64,000 bases of DNA from Variovorax sp. UMC13 (GCF_014170375.1 NZ_LZZW01000011.1:124001-188000); one strand, 5' to 3'. Shown: positions 42,639 to 52,550, numbered from the stretch's first letter. Numbers and translations: made by a program. The notes: generated by a model not told the origin, from the letters alone.

Positions 42639-43403
42639 TCAGCCGGCCCGTCGGCCGTCCACGAAGACCGCCAGTTCGCCGGGCGCGAAGGCGGTCCAGG
42701 TCTCGTCGGTGGTGAGCGGTGCGGTCACGATCACGGCCACGCGGTCGTCGGGCGTGGTGTGCTGCGCGAAGTCGATCGCCACGTCCTCGTCGGCCAGGTG
42801 CGCCAGCATGAAGGGGTGCTGGCGCTCGATGTACCAGAGGTTCGTCGAGGCATGGGCCCACAGCGCCTGGCCGTTGGACAGCATGAAGTTGAAGGTTCCG
42901 TGCTTCGCGATGCGCGGCGCGAGTTCGCGCAGCGTCAGCGTGAGCTCCTCCACGCTGGGCACGTCGGCGTGCGACTTGGCAAGCTCCTGCATCAGCCAGC
43001 AGAAGGCGTGCTCGCTGTCGGTGTCGCCCACCGGGTGGAAGTTGCCGTGCAGCCGCGGCCGGAAGTCCTTGAGGTCGCCGTTGTGGGCGAACACCCAGTA
43101 GCGGCCCCAGAGCTCGCGCACGAAGGGGTGGCAGTTCTGCAGGTTGACCCGGCCCTGGGTCGCCTTGCGGATGTGGGCGATCACGTGGCTGCTCTGGATC
43201 GGGTAGCGCCGGATCAGCTCGGCCACCGGCGAGGTGCAGGCCGGCAGGTGGTCGACGAAGTGCCGCAGGCCGCGGTCCTCGAAGAAGGCGATGCCCCAGC
43301 CGTCGGCATGGTGGTCGGTGCGGCCGCCGCGCTGCGCGAAGCCGGTGAAGCTGAAGGTCACGTCGGTCGGCGTGTTGCTGTTCATTCCCAGCAGTTGGCA
43401 CAT
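42639..43403 (-). CDS. Class II glutamine amidotransferase, YafJ-like
   Basis: A 254-residue protein beginning MCQLLGMNSNTP, where Cys2 becomes the N-terminal nucleophile of class II (Ntn) glutaminases after Met removal. Other active-site features are TDHHADGWGIAFFE, VIAHIRKATQG, FAHNGDLKDF and the conserved DTDSEHAF. Proteins of this stand-alone family (GATase_4 in Pfam) have no synthetase partner, and the substrate is unknown. It starts 2 bases after the MFS transporter gene, so it is probably the second gene of a two-gene operon. Confidence 0.88.
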   Translation of the reverse strand: MCQLLGMNSNTPTDVTFSFTGFAQRGGRTDHHADGWGIAFFEDRGLRHFVDHLPACTSPVAELIRRYPIQSSHVIAHIRKATQGRVNLQNCHPFVRELWGRYWVFAHNGDLKDFRPRLHGNFHPVGDTDSEHAFCWLMQELAKSHADVPSVEELTLTLRELAPRIAKHGTFNFMLSNGQALWAHASTNLWYIERQHPFMLAHLADEDVAIDFAQHTTPDDRVAVIVTAPLTTDETWTAFAPGELAVFVDGRRAG

Positions 43404-43405
43404 GC

Positions 43406-44881
43406 TCAGGTTTCCTCGGACGTGGTCTTGGGGGGGAAGGGCGCGCGGACGCGCAATTGCCAGGCCGCGCAGATGGCGAGCGCGCACAGCGCGGCCAGCA
43501 TCAGGAAGACCTCGTTGAAGGCGGCCAGCCGCGCCGGGCTGCTCAGCGGGTTGGCGAGCGAATCTCCGTGCGCCGCCAGCCGCCATTCGAGCGCGATCGC
43601 GCACAGGCTCACGCCGGCCGCGCCGCCCAGCATGCGCAGGAAGCTGATGGTGCTGGCGCCCTGCGGGATCAGCGGCTTGGCCAGCGGTCGCATCGAGCCC
43701 AGGTTGAGCGAGGGCAGGATGAAGCCCAGCCCGATGCGCCCGATGACCGCGAAGACCACCAGCAGCCACAGCGCGCTGCCCAGCGAGAGCGCGAGCATCA
43801 GCGTGAACGAGACCGCCAGCAGCGCGAGGCCGATGCTCACCAGCAGCCAGGTCGGCTGGCGGTCGGCCAGCCGGCCCACGCCGGCGATGGTGAAGGCCAG
43901 CACGATGCCGGCCGGCAGCATGATCGTGCCCACGTGCGAGGCCGACAGGTGCAGCGCCACCTGCATGTAGACCGGCAGCAGGTAGGTCGAGCCGAACAGC
44001 GCCGCGCCGTAGATGAAGGCCACCACCGTGCCCATGGAGAACTGCCGGTAGCCGAACAGCGCCATGTTCATCAGCGGCGCACCTTCGGCGGCCATCAGGC
44101 GCCGCTGCCACCAGATGAACAGCACCAGCGAGGCGGCCGCGCCGGCCAGCAGGGCCGCGGCCTCCAGCGGGGCGTCGCCGCGCAGCGTGACCAGGCCGTT
44201 GAGCAGGCACAGCGTGCCCACGGTGCCGATCAGCAGGCCGCGCCAGTCGAGCCCGCTGGTGCGCTGCGCGCTCGCGCCGCCGGGTGCGGTGGTGGGCACG
44301 AACTTGTAGGCCAGCCAGATCGAGGCCAGGCAGAAGGGCACCACCATGAAGAAGATCGAGCGCCAGCCGAACAGGTCGACCAGCACGCCGCCGATGCTGG
44401 GCCCGATGGCCGGCGCCAGCACCACGCCCATGCCGAAGATGCCGCTGGCGCGGCCCTGCTCGTGCGGCTCGAAGGCGCGCAGGATGATGATGGCCGGGAT
44501 CGGCTGCACCACGCCCGCGGCCAGTCCCTCGGCCACGCGCGCGATCAGCACCAGCGAGAAGTCGTTGGCCAGCCCGCCCGCGATGCCGCCGGCCAGCAGC
44601 AGCACCATGGTGCCGACATAGGTGCGCCGATAACCGTAACGGCCCAGCAGCCAGGGCGTGGTCAGCATCGACACCGTCATCGCCACCATGAAGCCCGAAC
44701 TCACCCACTGGGCGCGTTCCTGGCCCAGCGCGAAGTAATGGCTCATGCCGGGGATCGCCACGTTGACGATGGTCGACGACATGATCGAGGCCATGGTGCC
44801 GACCATCACCGACAGCAGCAGCAGCCAGCGGTAGCGTTCGCCATAGCGTTGGCTGAGGGAGGGGAGGGGCGAGGCGGTCAT
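43406..44881 (-). CDS. MFS transporter, DHA2 (EmrB/QacA) family
   Basis: A 491-residue proton-driven drug-efflux type permease with about 14 membrane segments. Motif A-like GRYGYRRTYVG and motif C-like LAPAIGPSIGGVLVDLFGW are visible. FFMVVPFCLASIWLAY follows, as in DHA2 proteins. The ATG at 44881 (MTASPLPSLSQRYGERYRW) gives the normal cytoplasmic start. It has no adaptor (HlyD) gene of its own, unlike the EmrAB set at 58-62 kb. The substrate is unknown. Confidence 0.88.
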   Translation of the reverse strand: MTASPLPSLSQRYGERYRWLLLLSVMVGTMASIMSSTIVNVAIPGMSHYFALGQERAQWVSSGFMVAMTVSMLTTPWLLGRYGYRRTYVGTMVLLLAGGIAGGLANDFSLVLIARVAEGLAAGVVQPIPAIIILRAFEPHEQGRASGIFGMGVVLAPAIGPSIGGVLVDLFGWRSIFFMVVPFCLASIWLAYKFVPTTAPGGASAQRTSGLDWRGLLIGTVGTLCLLNGLVTLRGDAPLEAAALLAGAAASLVLFIWWQRRLMAAEGAPLMNMALFGYRQFSMGTVVAFIYGAALFGSTYLLPVYMQVALHLSASHVGTIMLPAGIVLAFTIAGVGRLADRQPTWLLVSIGLALLAVSFTLMLALSLGSALWLLVVFAVIGRIGLGFILPSLNLGSMRPLAKPLIPQGASTISFLRMLGGAAGVSLCAIALEWRLAAHGDSLANPLSSPARLAAFNEVFLMLAALCALAICAAWQLRVRAPFPPKTTSEET

Positions 44882-45009
44882 GGGGCGGGGCGGCGGCCGT
44901 TTGGGGTCGGCCTGTCCTACAAGGATATCGGTCTTTGCGCTTCGCGGCGCCCGGAAGCGGGGGAGACAATGCCTGCGCTGTCCCACACCCACCCAGAAGA
45001 ACATACACC

Positions 45010-46434
45010 ATGGACTCTCTCTCCGATGACGGCAGCCAGGCCGTCGATCCGCAGGGGCTGCCCGACGGCAATGCCTCCTCGCTGGCCGCCGACCTGCGCG
45101 CGCCCACCATCAGCCGCGCCTACCAGTGCCAGTGCGGCCGGCCGGTCTTCCTCGGCAACAGCCAGTGCCTGGCCTGCCGCACGCCGCTGGGCTTCGTGCC
45201 CGAGCGGCTGGGCGTGGTGCCGCTCTCGCCCGGCCCCGAAACCGACACCTTCACCGTCTTCGGCGATGCCGGCGGACCGGTGCTGCGGCGCTGCGCCAAC
45301 TTCCTGACCGCGGCCGGCTGCAACTGGATGGTGCCCATGCCGGCGCCGGGCGGCGACGCCGTGCCCTCGCCGCAGGGCCTGGCGCCCGGCTACTGCCTGT
45401 CGTGCAGCGCGACCCGGACCATTCCCGACCTCTCGATCGAGACCAACGGCACGCTGTGGCGCAAGCTCGAGCAGGCCAAGCGCCGGCTGCTCTCGCAACT
45501 GCTTGCGCTGGGCCTGCCGGTGGTCACGCGCCATGCCGATCCGGTGCATGGCCTGGCCTTCGATTTCCTGAGCAACGTGCCGGGCGGCCCCCATGTGCTG
45601 ACCGGCCACGAGATGGGCGTGATCACGCTCAACGCCGAAGAGGCCGAAGATGCGGTGCGCGAACGCATCCGCGCCGAGATGCGCGAGCCCTACCGCACGC
45701 TGGTGGGCCACTTCCGCCACGAGATCGGCCACTACTACTGGGACCTGCTGGTGGCGCCCACGCCCTGGGTCGAAGGCTTCCGCGGCCTGTTCGGCGACGA
45801 GCGCGCCGACTACGCGACCGCATTGCGCACGCACTACGAGAACGGCCCCCCACCCGACTGGGCGGTGCGCTTCGTCACCAGCTACGCCAGCTCGCATCCC
45901 TGGGAGGACTGGGCCGAGACCTGGGCCCACTACCTGCACATGGCCGACACGGCCGACACCGCGATGAGCTTCGGCGTCGACGCGCAGAACGTCGAACTGG
46001 CGAGCGACCTGTTCACCGTCGAGGACCTCTGGCAACCCGAGCACCCGGGCGCGCTGAAATTCCTCGACTTCCTCAATGGCTGGGTGCGGCTGACCAACGT
46101 GCTCAACGAGTTGTCGCGCAGCATGGGCCAGCCCGACTACTACCCCTTCGTGCTGCCGCGTGCCACCGTGGGCAAGCTGCAGTTCATCCACCAGGTGATC
46201 ACCGAGCAGCGCCAGCGCGACCACGCGGGCGCGCCGCAGGACGAGGCCACCGGCACCGACGTGCCGCTCGACGCCGCCCCCGCGCCGCTGCCGCCGCCGG
46301 TCGATGCGCCGATGGAGAACAGCCAGGGACAGAGCCAGGGCCAGGTGCAGGCGCAGCAGCCTTTCTGCCAGACCGGGCTGCAGCAGAACCAGGGGATGTT
46401 TCAGGACGAGGGCGAAGGCACGCCGCCGCGCTGA
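45010..46434 (+). CDS. Putative zinc-binding metallopeptidase with zinc ribbon
   Basis: A 474-residue protein. Near the N-terminus is a zinc-ribbon-like CQCGRPVFLGNSQCLAC, then further Cys (CLSCSATRT). At about 237-241 the metallopeptidase motif HEIGH occurs in HFRHEIGHYYWDLL, with downstream acidic residues (DWAETWAHYLHMADT) likely to complete the site. This matches the bacterial family of putative zinc-binding peptidases (Pfam Peptidase_Mx). The last about 70 residues are proline- and glutamine-rich (SQGQSQGQVQAQQ), probably disordered. There is no signal peptide, so it is presumed cytoplasmic. Its 3' end overlaps that of the convergent CWC gene by 34 bases. Confidence 0.85.
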   Translation: MDSLSDDGSQAVDPQGLPDGNASSLAADLRAPTISRAYQCQCGRPVFLGNSQCLACRTPLGFVPERLGVVPLSPGPETDTFTVFGDAGGPVLRRCANFLTAAGCNWMVPMPAPGGDAVPSPQGLAPGYCLSCSATRTIPDLSIETNGTLWRKLEQAKRRLLSQLLALGLPVVTRHADPVHGLAFDFLSNVPGGPHVLTGHEMGVITLNAEEAEDAVRERIRAEMREPYRTLVGHFRHEIGHYYWDLLVAPTPWVEGFRGLFGDERADYATALRTHYENGPPPDWAVRFVTSYASSHPWEDWAETWAHYLHMADTADTAMSFGVDAQNVELASDLFTVEDLWQPEHPGALKFLDFLNGWVRLTNVLNELSRSMGQPDYYPFVLPRATVGKLQFIHQVITEQRQRDHAGAPQDEATGTDVPLDAAPAPLPPPVDAPMENSQGQSQGQVQAQQPFCQTGLQQNQGMFQDEGEGTPPR

Positions 46435-46661
46435 GCGCCGTCGTCGGCGGCCGCCGCTGCGCAGCGCGCGCAGATGCAGGCCTGTCCACGCGCCTGGGCC
46501 GGGATGCGCGCCAGCAGCGCCTCGCCGAAGCTGAAATCCGCCGCCATGCACCAGCAGGGCGGCTGCGCCTCGTCGGTCGCGCGTTCGATCTCCATTGCGC
46601 AGGCGTTCGACGCGCCGCACAGCGGGCAGCGCGTGGGATCGGTCGGCACAGGCGTGGGCAT
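46401..46661 (-). CDS. Cysteine-rich CWC family protein
   Basis: An 86-residue small protein with regularly placed cysteines: CPLCGASNACAME near the start, the CWC signature PPCWCMAADFSFGEALLARI, and CICARCA near the end. This is the pattern of the Cys_rich_CWC family, probably a structural zinc or metal site; function unknown. It starts 25 bases after the L,D-transpeptidase gene and could be co-transcribed. Its 3' end overlaps the convergent peptidase gene. The ATG at 46661 was preferred because earlier codons lie inside the upstream gene. Confidence 0.8.
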   Translation of the reverse strand: MPTPVPTDPTRCPLCGASNACAMEIERATDEAQPPCWCMAADFSFGEALLARIPAQARGQACICARCAAAAADDGAQRGGVPSPSS

Positions 46662-46686
46662 GGACCGATTGTCGGCCCTGCGCGAC

Positions 46687-47313
46687 TCAGCCGCCGGCCA
46701 GGAAAGGGAAGTGCTCGCGCAGGCTGCTGGCTTCCGGCAGCACATAGACCACGCCATGCGCCGTGCCCAGTGCCGGCTTCACGTAGCTGTCGTAGAAACT
46801 CGCCGGTATGTTGATGCAGCCGTAGGAGATGCGGTTGTCGGCCACGGTCGGCGTGGCCAGCCGTTCGAGGCGGCGATCGGCCTTGTTGCTTGCGCGCACG
46901 CGGTGCATCGAGACGGCCGCGTCGTAGTCGACCCAGACGATGTCCTCGCCGCCGGTGTTGCGGCCGGGCTCCGACACGAAGCGCCCAGCCGGCGTGGTGC
47001 GCTCGTGCGGCTGGATCTGCGCCATCGGCCGCTCGCCGATGCCGGGCACCGAACGGTCGCCGCGCGCCAGCCCCAGCAGCACCGGCGACGAGGCCTGCAG
47101 CCGGCCCTCGCCGTCGTAGACGTAGAGGCGCGCGTTCTTCTTGTCGATCACCGCGAAGGGCTGGCGCTGGTGGTCGTTCGAGGCGAGCACGCCCTGCACC
47201 ACGGTGCGCACATCGGTCGACAACGTGGGCGCAGGCGGCGCCGCCTGCGCGAAGCCCGCGGCGCCCAGCAGGGCGATCGCGGCGATGCGGGTACAGAAGG
47301 AGGAACGCGTCAT
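46687..47313 (-). CDS. L,D-transpeptidase family protein (YkuD domain)
   Basis: A 208-residue exported protein. The signal peptide (IAAIALLGAAGFAQA) ends at about residue 24. The YkuD-like domain has FAVIDKKNARLYVYDGEGRL, the conserved His137 in AVSMHRV and the catalytic Cys166 in RISYGCINIPASF. Such enzymes form 3-3 cross-links in peptidoglycan or attach lipoproteins to it, in the periplasm. The motif SYGCIN is close to the usual S-x-GC-[IV]-R, with N replacing R, a common variation in short bacterial homologues. Upstream of the CWC gene. Confidence 0.85.
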   Translation of the reverse strand: MTRSSFCTRIAAIALLGAAGFAQAAPPAPTLSTDVRTVVQGVLASNDHQRQPFAVIDKKNARLYVYDGEGRLQASSPVLLGLARGDRSVPGIGERPMAQIQPHERTTPAGRFVSEPGRNTGGEDIVWVDYDAAVSMHRVRASNKADRRLERLATPTVADNRISYGCINIPASFYDSYVKPALGTAHGVVYVLPEASSLREHFPFLAGG

Positions 47314-47426
47314 GTCGGCCCTTCGGAATTTGGTGACGACGCAGTGTCGCCCGGAAGCTGTTTTTCCAACGCACGAGGCCGGCAGCGCATGGCGATGCCG
47401 GCCTCGCGTGGCGGCGTGGGCCGCCC

Positions 47427-47702
47427 TCAGTTGCGGTCGGCGCGTGCGGGACGCATCGCCGGCGCGGGCATCGGTGCCGGTGCAGGCGCCGCGGCCGGGG
47501 CGGCGGTGTTGTTCATGGGGGCGCCCGCGGCCGGGCCGGTCGGGGTGCCGGTGGTGCCCATCGGCGTGCCCATCTGGGTCTGCTGGCCCGCGGCCGTCGC
47601 CGGGTTGGGCGAGGCGTTGGTCGGCGGGTTGCCCTGGGCGAAAGCCATGCCGGCGGTGCCGAGCAGAAGGGCGGCGAGAAGGGGGGCAGTGCGTTGGATC
47701 AT
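47427..47702 (-). CDS. Small exported proline/alanine-rich protein
   Basis: A 91-residue protein of unknown function. A clear signal peptide (MIQRTAPLLAALLLGTAGMAFA) is followed by a low-complexity tail rich in Pro, Ala, Thr, Gly and Met (MGTPMGTTGTPTGPAAGAPM), ending RPARADRN. The ribosome-binding site is good (CTAGGAGATACAAC before ATG), which supports real translation. It is probably periplasmic and disordered. No domain recognised. Confidence 0.7.
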   Translation of the reverse strand: MIQRTAPLLAALLLGTAGMAFAQGNPPTNASPNPATAAGQQTQMGTPMGTTGTPTGPAAGAPMNNTAAPAAAPAPAPMPAPAMRPARADRN

Positions 47703-47924
47703 GTTGTATCTCCTAGGGTGGTGGAACGAACAGGGTGTCGACCGAACCGGCGGGGCCGGCATCGCTGCTGGCCCTTGGGGACAGCTGCGTTCACCTTAGG
47801 GGGCGGGGCATGGCGCACCGGGTCGGCATGCCGCGCGGTGCCGTGTAGGCGCAACGTGCCCTTGCGTGTGGACATCGGGGCTGCCGGCTTGCGCGCCTGC
47901 GCTGTCGTGGGGTGCGCGTGGGCC
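47703..47924. other. Non-coding gap, nothing recognised
   Basis: The 222 bases between the small exported protein and the glcB terminator hold no convincing gene, repeat or promoter. Confidence 0.5.
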
Positions 47925-47951
47925 AAAAAAAACGGCACCCGAAGGTGCCGT
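47925..47951 (-). terminator. Rho-independent terminator after glcB
   Basis: On the minus strand, acggcacc TTCG ggtgccgt forms an 8-bp stem with a TTCG loop followed by a run of T (aaaaaaaa on +). It lies 26 bases after the malate synthase stop. Confidence 0.9.
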
Positions 47952-47977
47952 TCATGCTGCCGCGAGGGGCCGCTGGA

Positions 47978-50152
47978 TCAGGCCTCGCCCTTGACCTTCA
48001 ACCGCCACGCATGCAACAGCGGCTCGGTGTAGCCGCTGGGCTGCTCGAGGCCCTTGAACACCAGGTCCTGCGCGGCCTGGTAGGCGGCCGAGGTCTTGAA
48101 GTGGCCGGCCATCGGCTGGTAGAGGCTGTCGCCCTCGTTCTGGCCGTCGACCACCGCGGCCATGCGTTCGAAGGTGGCATTGACCTGCTCCTTCGTCACG
48201 ATGCCGTGCAGCAGCCAGTTGGCGATGTGCTGGCTCGAGATGCGCAGCGTGGCGCGGTCTTCCATCAGGCCCACGTTGTGGATGTCGGGCACCTTCGAGC
48301 AGCCCACGCCCTGGTCGATCCAGCGCACCACGTAGCCCAGGATGCCCTGCACGTTGTTGTCCAGCTCCTGCTGCTTGTCGGCATCGCTCCAGACCGGCTT
48401 CGGCGCGACCGGGATCTGCAGCAGGTCGTTGAGGATGTTGTCGCGCTCGGCGTTGGCGTCGATCTTCTCGAGTTCCTTCTGCACTTCGGCCACGTTGACC
48501 TGGTGGTAGTGCAGCGCATGCAGCGTGGCGGCCGTGGGCGAGGGCACCCAGGCGGTGTTGGCGCCGGCCTTGGGGTGGCCGATCTTCTGCTTGAGCATGT
48601 CGGCCATCAGGTCGGGCATGGCCCACATGCCCTTGCCGATCTGCGCCTTGCCGCGCAGGCCGCACGAGAGGCCGACCAGCACGTTGTTCTTCTCGTAGGC
48701 CGCGATCCACTTGGTGCCCTTGATGTCGCCCTTGCGCAGCATCGCGCCGGCGTGCATCGCGGTGTGCATCTCGTCGCCGGTGCGGTCGAGGAAGCCGGTG
48801 TTGATGAAGGCCACGCGCGCGCCGGCTTCGGCGATGCAGGCCTTGAGGTTGACGCTGGTGCGGCGCTCCTCGTCCATGATGCCCAGCTTCACCGTGTTGG
48901 CGGGCAGGCCCAGCAGCTGCTCGACGCGGCCGAACAGCTCGCTGGCGAAAGCCACTTCGGCCGGGCCGTGCATCTTCGGCTTCACGATGTAGACGCTGCC
49001 GGTGCGCGAGTTGCCCTTGCGCTTCAGGTCGATGGTGGCGATGGTGGTGGTCACCACGGCGTCGAGGATGCCTTCGGGGATCTCCTGGCCGTCGCCGTAG
49101 AGGATGGCCGGGTTGGTCATCAGGTGGCCCACGTTGCGCAGGAACATGAGCGAGCGGCCGTGCAGCTTCAGCGGCTTTCCGTCGGCACCGGTGTATTCGC
49201 GGTCGGGGTTCAGGCCGCGGGTGAAGGTCTTGCCGCCCTTGGCGACTTCCTCGGTCAGCGTACCTTGCTGGATGCCCAGCCAGTTCGAATACGCCAGCAC
49301 CTTGTCGGCCGCGTCGACCACGGCCACCGAATCCTCGAGGTCGAGGATGGTCGAGAGCGCGGCTTCGAGCACCAGGTCGCTCACGCCGGCGGCGTCGGTC
49401 TTGCCGATGGCGGTCGTGCGGTCGATCTGCAGGTCGAGGTGGATGCCGTTGTGCTTGAGCAGCACCGACGACGGCGCGGCCGCGTCGCCCTGGTAGCCGA
49501 CGAAGGCGGCCGGGTCCTTGAGCGCGGTGCTGCTGCTGTGCAGCGCGACGACCAGCTGGCCGTCCTTCACGCTGTAGCCGGTCGCGTCCTTGTGCGAGCC
49601 GTTGACCAGCGGCACGGCTTGGTCGAGCACCTCCCGCGCGAAGGCGATGACCTTGGCGCCGCGCACCGGGTTGTAGCCCTTGCCCTTTTCGGCGCCGTCG
49701 GTCTCGGGGATCGCGTCGGTGCCGTAGAGCGCGTCGTACAGCGAGCCCCAGCGCGCGTTGGCGGCGTTGAGCGCGTAGCGCGCGTTCAGGATCGGCACCA
49801 CCAGCTGCGGGCCGGCCTGCAGCGCGAGTTCGGCATCGACGTTGGCGGTGGTGGCCGTCACGTCCTGGGGCTGCGGCAGCAGGTAGCCGATCTTCTCGAG
49901 GAAGGCGCGGTAGGCGGGCATGTCGGCGATCGGGCCGGGATTCGCCTTGTGCCAGGCGTCGAGCTCGGCCTGCAGCCGGTCGCGTTCGGCCAGCAGCGCG
50001 ATGTTCTTGGGCGCCAGGTCGGCCACGATGGCGTCGAAGCCCTGCCAGAAGCGCGCGCTGTCCACGCCGGTGGCGGGCAGCACCTTGTCTTCGATGAAGC
50101 GGTGGAGTTCGTTGGCGACCTGGAGGCCGTGGACGGTGGTGCGATCGGTCAT
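47978..50152 (-). CDS. glcB: Malate synthase G
   Basis: A 724-residue single-chain malate synthase that condenses glyoxylate with acetyl-CoA to malate, allowing growth on glycolate, acetate or fatty acids. Typical stretches are [21 protein letters not shown] near residue 125, [15 protein letters not shown]-like [55 protein letters not shown] and [18 protein letters not shown]. The length marks isoform G rather than A. Single gene with its own terminator, divergent from mvaB. Together with fadD it fits growth on fatty acids; isocitrate lyase is not in the window. Confidence 0.95.
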   Translation of the reverse strand: MTDRTTVHGLQVANELHRFIEDKVLPATGVDSARFWQGFDAIVADLAPKNIALLAERDRLQAELDAWHKANPGPIADMPAYRAFLEKIGYLLPQPQDVTATTANVDAELALQAGPQLVVPILNARYALNAANARWGSLYDALYGTDAIPETDGAEKGKGYNPVRGAKVIAFAREVLDQAVPLVNGSHKDATGYSVKDGQLVVALHSSSTALKDPAAFVGYQGDAAAPSSVLLKHNGIHLDLQIDRTTAIGKTDAAGVSDLVLEAALSTILDLEDSVAVVDAADKVLAYSNWLGIQQGTLTEEVAKGGKTFTRGLNPDREYTGADGKPLKLHGRSLMFLRNVGHLMTNPAILYGDGQEIPEGILDAVVTTTIATIDLKRKGNSRTGSVYIVKPKMHGPAEVAFASELFGRVEQLLGLPANTVKLGIMDEERRTSVNLKACIAEAGARVAFINTGFLDRTGDEMHTAMHAGAMLRKGDIKGTKWIAAYEKNNVLVGLSCGLRGKAQIGKGMWAMPDLMADMLKQKIGHPKAGANTAWVPSPTAATLHALHYHQVNVAEVQKELEKIDANAERDNILNDLLQIPVAPKPVWSDADKQQELDNNVQGILGYVVRWIDQGVGCSKVPDIHNVGLMEDRATLRISSQHIANWLLHGIVTKEQVNATFERMAAVVDGQNEGDSLYQPMAGHFKTSAAYQAAQDLVFKGLEQPSGYTEPLLHAWRLKVKGEA

Positions 50153-50325
50153 GGGAACCTCGTCTGGTGGATGGGGGGCAAAGAAAGCGCGCCGGGGCGC
50201 GCGACGCTGCCTGGCCCTCTACTTTATTGCATCCCCGACTGCCAATTAATCGCCGGGAAATCCTTTGATTGATGACAAAAATGAAGGTAATGATGGAGCG
50301 GTCGCGCCGGCAACGGCCGCATGGC

Positions 50326-50331
50326 GACAAT
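50326..50331 (+). promoter_or_regulatory. Candidate -10 element for mvaB
   Basis: GACAAT 35 bases upstream of the mvaB ATG in the glcB-mvaB divergent region. No clear -35. Confidence 0.3.
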
Positions 50332-50366
50332 GCGATCCTCTTCCTTCGAACGCCACGGATGTCCCC

Positions 50367-51284
50367 ATGCCCCAGCCCGATGTGCTGATCAGCGAGGTCG
50401 GCCCTCGCGACGGACTGCAGTCCGTCCACGCCACGATGCCCACGGCGGACAAGCTGCGCTGGATCGACGCGCTCTACGCCGCGGGCGTGCGCGAGATCGA
50501 GGTCGCCTCCTTCGTGCCCGCGCGGCTGCTGCCGCAGATGGCCGATGCCGCCGAGGTGGTGCGCCATGCGGTCTCGCTGCCCGGCCTCACGGTGATGGCG
50601 CTGGTGCCCAACCGGCGCGGCGCCGAGGCCGCGCTGGCCGCGGGCGTGCACAAGCTCACCGTGCCGGTGTCGGCCAGCGAGGCGCATTCGCTGGCCAACG
50701 TGCGCAAGACGCGCGCGCAGATGGTCGAGGAGGTGCGCGCCATCGCCGAGCTGCGCCGCAGCCTCGCACCGCAGGTCGGCTTCGAGGCCGGCCTGTCGAC
50801 GGCCTTCGGCTGCACGCTGCAGGGCGAGGTGCCGGAGGACGAGGTGATCCGCCTCGCGGTGCAATGCATCGAGGCCGGCGCCGACGAAGCCGGGCTGTCC
50901 GACACCGTGGGCTACGCCAACCCGGCCCAGGTGCGGCGGCTGTTCCGCCGGCTGCGCGCCGAGCTGGGCGACAAGGCCGGCGCCGCCCACATGCACAACA
51001 CGCGCGGCCTGGGCCTGGCCAACTGCCTGGCGGCCCATGACGAGGGTGTGCGCACCTTCGATGCCTCGCTGGGCGGCCTGGGCGGCTGCCCCTATGCGCC
51101 GGGCGCCTCGGGCAATGTGGTGACCGAGGACCTGGTCTTCATGTTCGAGGCCATGGGCGTGCGCACCGGCATCGACCTGCCGCAGCTGATCGCGGCGCGC
51201 GCGCCGCTCATGGCCGGCCTGCCCGGCGAACCGGTGTACGGCATGACGCCCGAGGCCGGCCTGCCCAAGGGCTTCCGGCCCTGA
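50367..51284 (+). CDS. mvaB: Hydroxymethylglutaryl-CoA lyase
   Basis: A 305-residue HMGL-type lyase, cleaving 3-hydroxy-3-methylglutaryl-CoA to acetyl-CoA and acetoacetate at the end of leucine breakdown. Signatures are EVGPRDGLQ at residues 10-18, EVASFVPARLLPQMAD, the metal-site AHMHNTRGLGLAN, and the loop GLGGCPYAPGASGNVVTED with the active-site Cys. Related acyl-CoA lyases act on other 3-hydroxy acids, so the substrate is likely but not certain. It is not beside other leucine genes; a CoA-transferase gene that often partners such lyases lies 5.8 kb downstream, beyond the sulfur locus. Confidence 0.9.
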   Translation: MPQPDVLISEVGPRDGLQSVHATMPTADKLRWIDALYAAGVREIEVASFVPARLLPQMADAAEVVRHAVSLPGLTVMALVPNRRGAEAALAAGVHKLTVPVSASEAHSLANVRKTRAQMVEEVRAIAELRRSLAPQVGFEAGLSTAFGCTLQGEVPEDEVIRLAVQCIEAGADEAGLSDTVGYANPAQVRRLFRRLRAELGDKAGAAHMHNTRGLGLANCLAAHDEGVRTFDASLGGLGGCPYAPGASGNVVTEDLVFMFEAMGVRTGIDLPQLIAARAPLMAGLPGEPVYGMTPEAGLPKGFRP

Positions 51285-51304
51285 GGCGGCGGTCGGCATC
51301 GAGG

Positions 51305-52534
51305 CTACGGCCCAGGAACAGCGGCACCCGCGGCGGCGCCCTGCATCGCGGCGAAGCCCGCGTCCAGGTCGGCCAGCAGGTCGGCCGGGTCTTCCAGCCC
51401 CACGTGCAGGCGGACCACCGGTCCGCGCCCCTGCCAGTCCGCGCGGCTGCGGGCGCGCGCCATGTCGACCAGGACGGCGAGGCTCTCGAAGCCACCCCAG
51501 GAGGCACCGATGCCGAACAGCGACAGGCTGTCCACCAGCCGCTCGGCCGCCAGCGCCGAGATCTGCGGCTGCAGTTCGAAGGACAGCAGGCCGTTGGTGC
51601 CGGCGGCATCGCGCAGCCACAGGTCGTGGCCCGGATGCGTCGGCAGCGCGGGGCAGAACACGGTCGCGACTTCCGGCCGCGACTGCAGCCAGGCGGCCAC
51701 CTGCAGCGCGTGGCGCTCGTGCATCTGCAGCCGCGCCGAGAGGGTGCGCATGCCGCGCAGCACCAGCCAGGCGTCGTCCGGGCTGACCGTCATGCCGAAG
51801 GTGTCGCTGCGCCGCGCCAGCGGTTCCCAGGCCTCGCGCGTGGTGCACACGGTGCCCATCATCACGTCCGAGTGCCCTGACAGGTACTTGGTCGCGGCCA
51901 TGATGGAGATGTCGGCACCGAGGGCGAGCGGGCGGTACTGGCAGCCCGAGCCCCAGGTGTTGTCGGCCGCGAGCCAGGCGCCGTGCGCGTGGGCCAGCGC
52001 GGCCAGGCGGGGCAGGTCGCACAGCTCGTAGACCAGCGACCCCGGGCATTCGGCGTAGACCATGCGCGTCGCGGGCGTGAGCAGTTCCGCCACGTCGCTG
52101 CCGTCGGCGCGGAAGAAGGTGCAGCCGATGCCGTAGGACGCGAGGAAGTCCTCCGCCAGCTTGCGCACGGGCTCGTAGACGCTGTCGGACATCAGCACGT
52201 GGTCGCCGGGCTTCAGGTAGGCCAGCAGCGTCATGCCGACGGCCGCTAGGCCGGTCGGGAACAGCCGGGTGCGGAAGCCGCCTTCGAGCTCGGTGACCGC
52301 GTCCTCGAGCGCGAAGGTGGTGGGCGTGCCGCGCGCGCCGTAGGTGAACAGGCGCTCGTCGCCGCGGCGCGCCCGCATCTCGCGCTGCGCCGCGACGCTG
52401 TCGAACAGCACGGTGCTGGCGCGCACCAGCGGCGGGTTGACCGCGCTGCCGCCGGCATAGGCGGGCGCCTGGCCCGCGTGCAGCAGGCGGGTCTGCAGGC
52501 CCAGGCCGGGCGCAGGGGGGGATGGGGCACGCAT
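51305..52534 (-). CDS. metC: Cystathionine beta-lyase-like PLP enzyme
   Basis: A 409-residue fold type I PLP enzyme of the Cys/Met metabolism family. RLLHAGQAPAYAGGSAVNPP is at the N-terminus, TYGARGTPTTFALEDAVTEL and LFPTGLAAVGMTLLAYLKPGD follow, and the PLP lysine (about 213) is in IMAATKYLSGHSDVMMGTV. SWGGFESLAVLVD and VVRLHVGLEDPADLLADL complete the fold. MetC cleaves cystathionine, and often cystine, to pyruvate, ammonia and a thiol or persulfide. Last gene of a four-gene minus-strand cluster with a thiol dioxygenase and a rhodanese, so a role in breaking C-S bonds of an imported sulfur compound is plausible. The precise reaction is unproven. Confidence 0.85.
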   Translation of the reverse strand: MRAPSPPAPGLGLQTRLLHAGQAPAYAGGSAVNPPLVRASTVLFDSVAAQREMRARRGDERLFTYGARGTPTTFALEDAVTELEGGFRTRLFPTGLAAVGMTLLAYLKPGDHVLMSDSVYEPVRKLAEDFLASYGIGCTFFRADGSDVAELLTPATRMVYAECPGSLVYELCDLPRLAALAHAHGAWLAADNTWGSGCQYRPLALGADISIMAATKYLSGHSDVMMGTVCTTREAWEPLARRSDTFGMTVSPDDAWLVLRGMRTLSARLQMHERHALQVAAWLQSRPEVATVFCPALPTHPGHDLWLRDAAGTNGLLSFELQPQISALAAERLVDSLSLFGIGASWGGFESLAVLVDMARARSRADWQGRGPVVRLHVGLEDPADLLADLDAGFAAMQGAAAGAAVPGP

Positions 52535-52550
52535 GGTCGCTCGCGCCGGG

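Noticed and set aside
43406-45110. Apparent fusion of the amidotransferase frame with an upstream arginine/alanine-rich frame
   Set aside because: The upstream part is an out-of-phase reading of the MFS gene; the MCQLL start with the N-terminal Cys is decisive.
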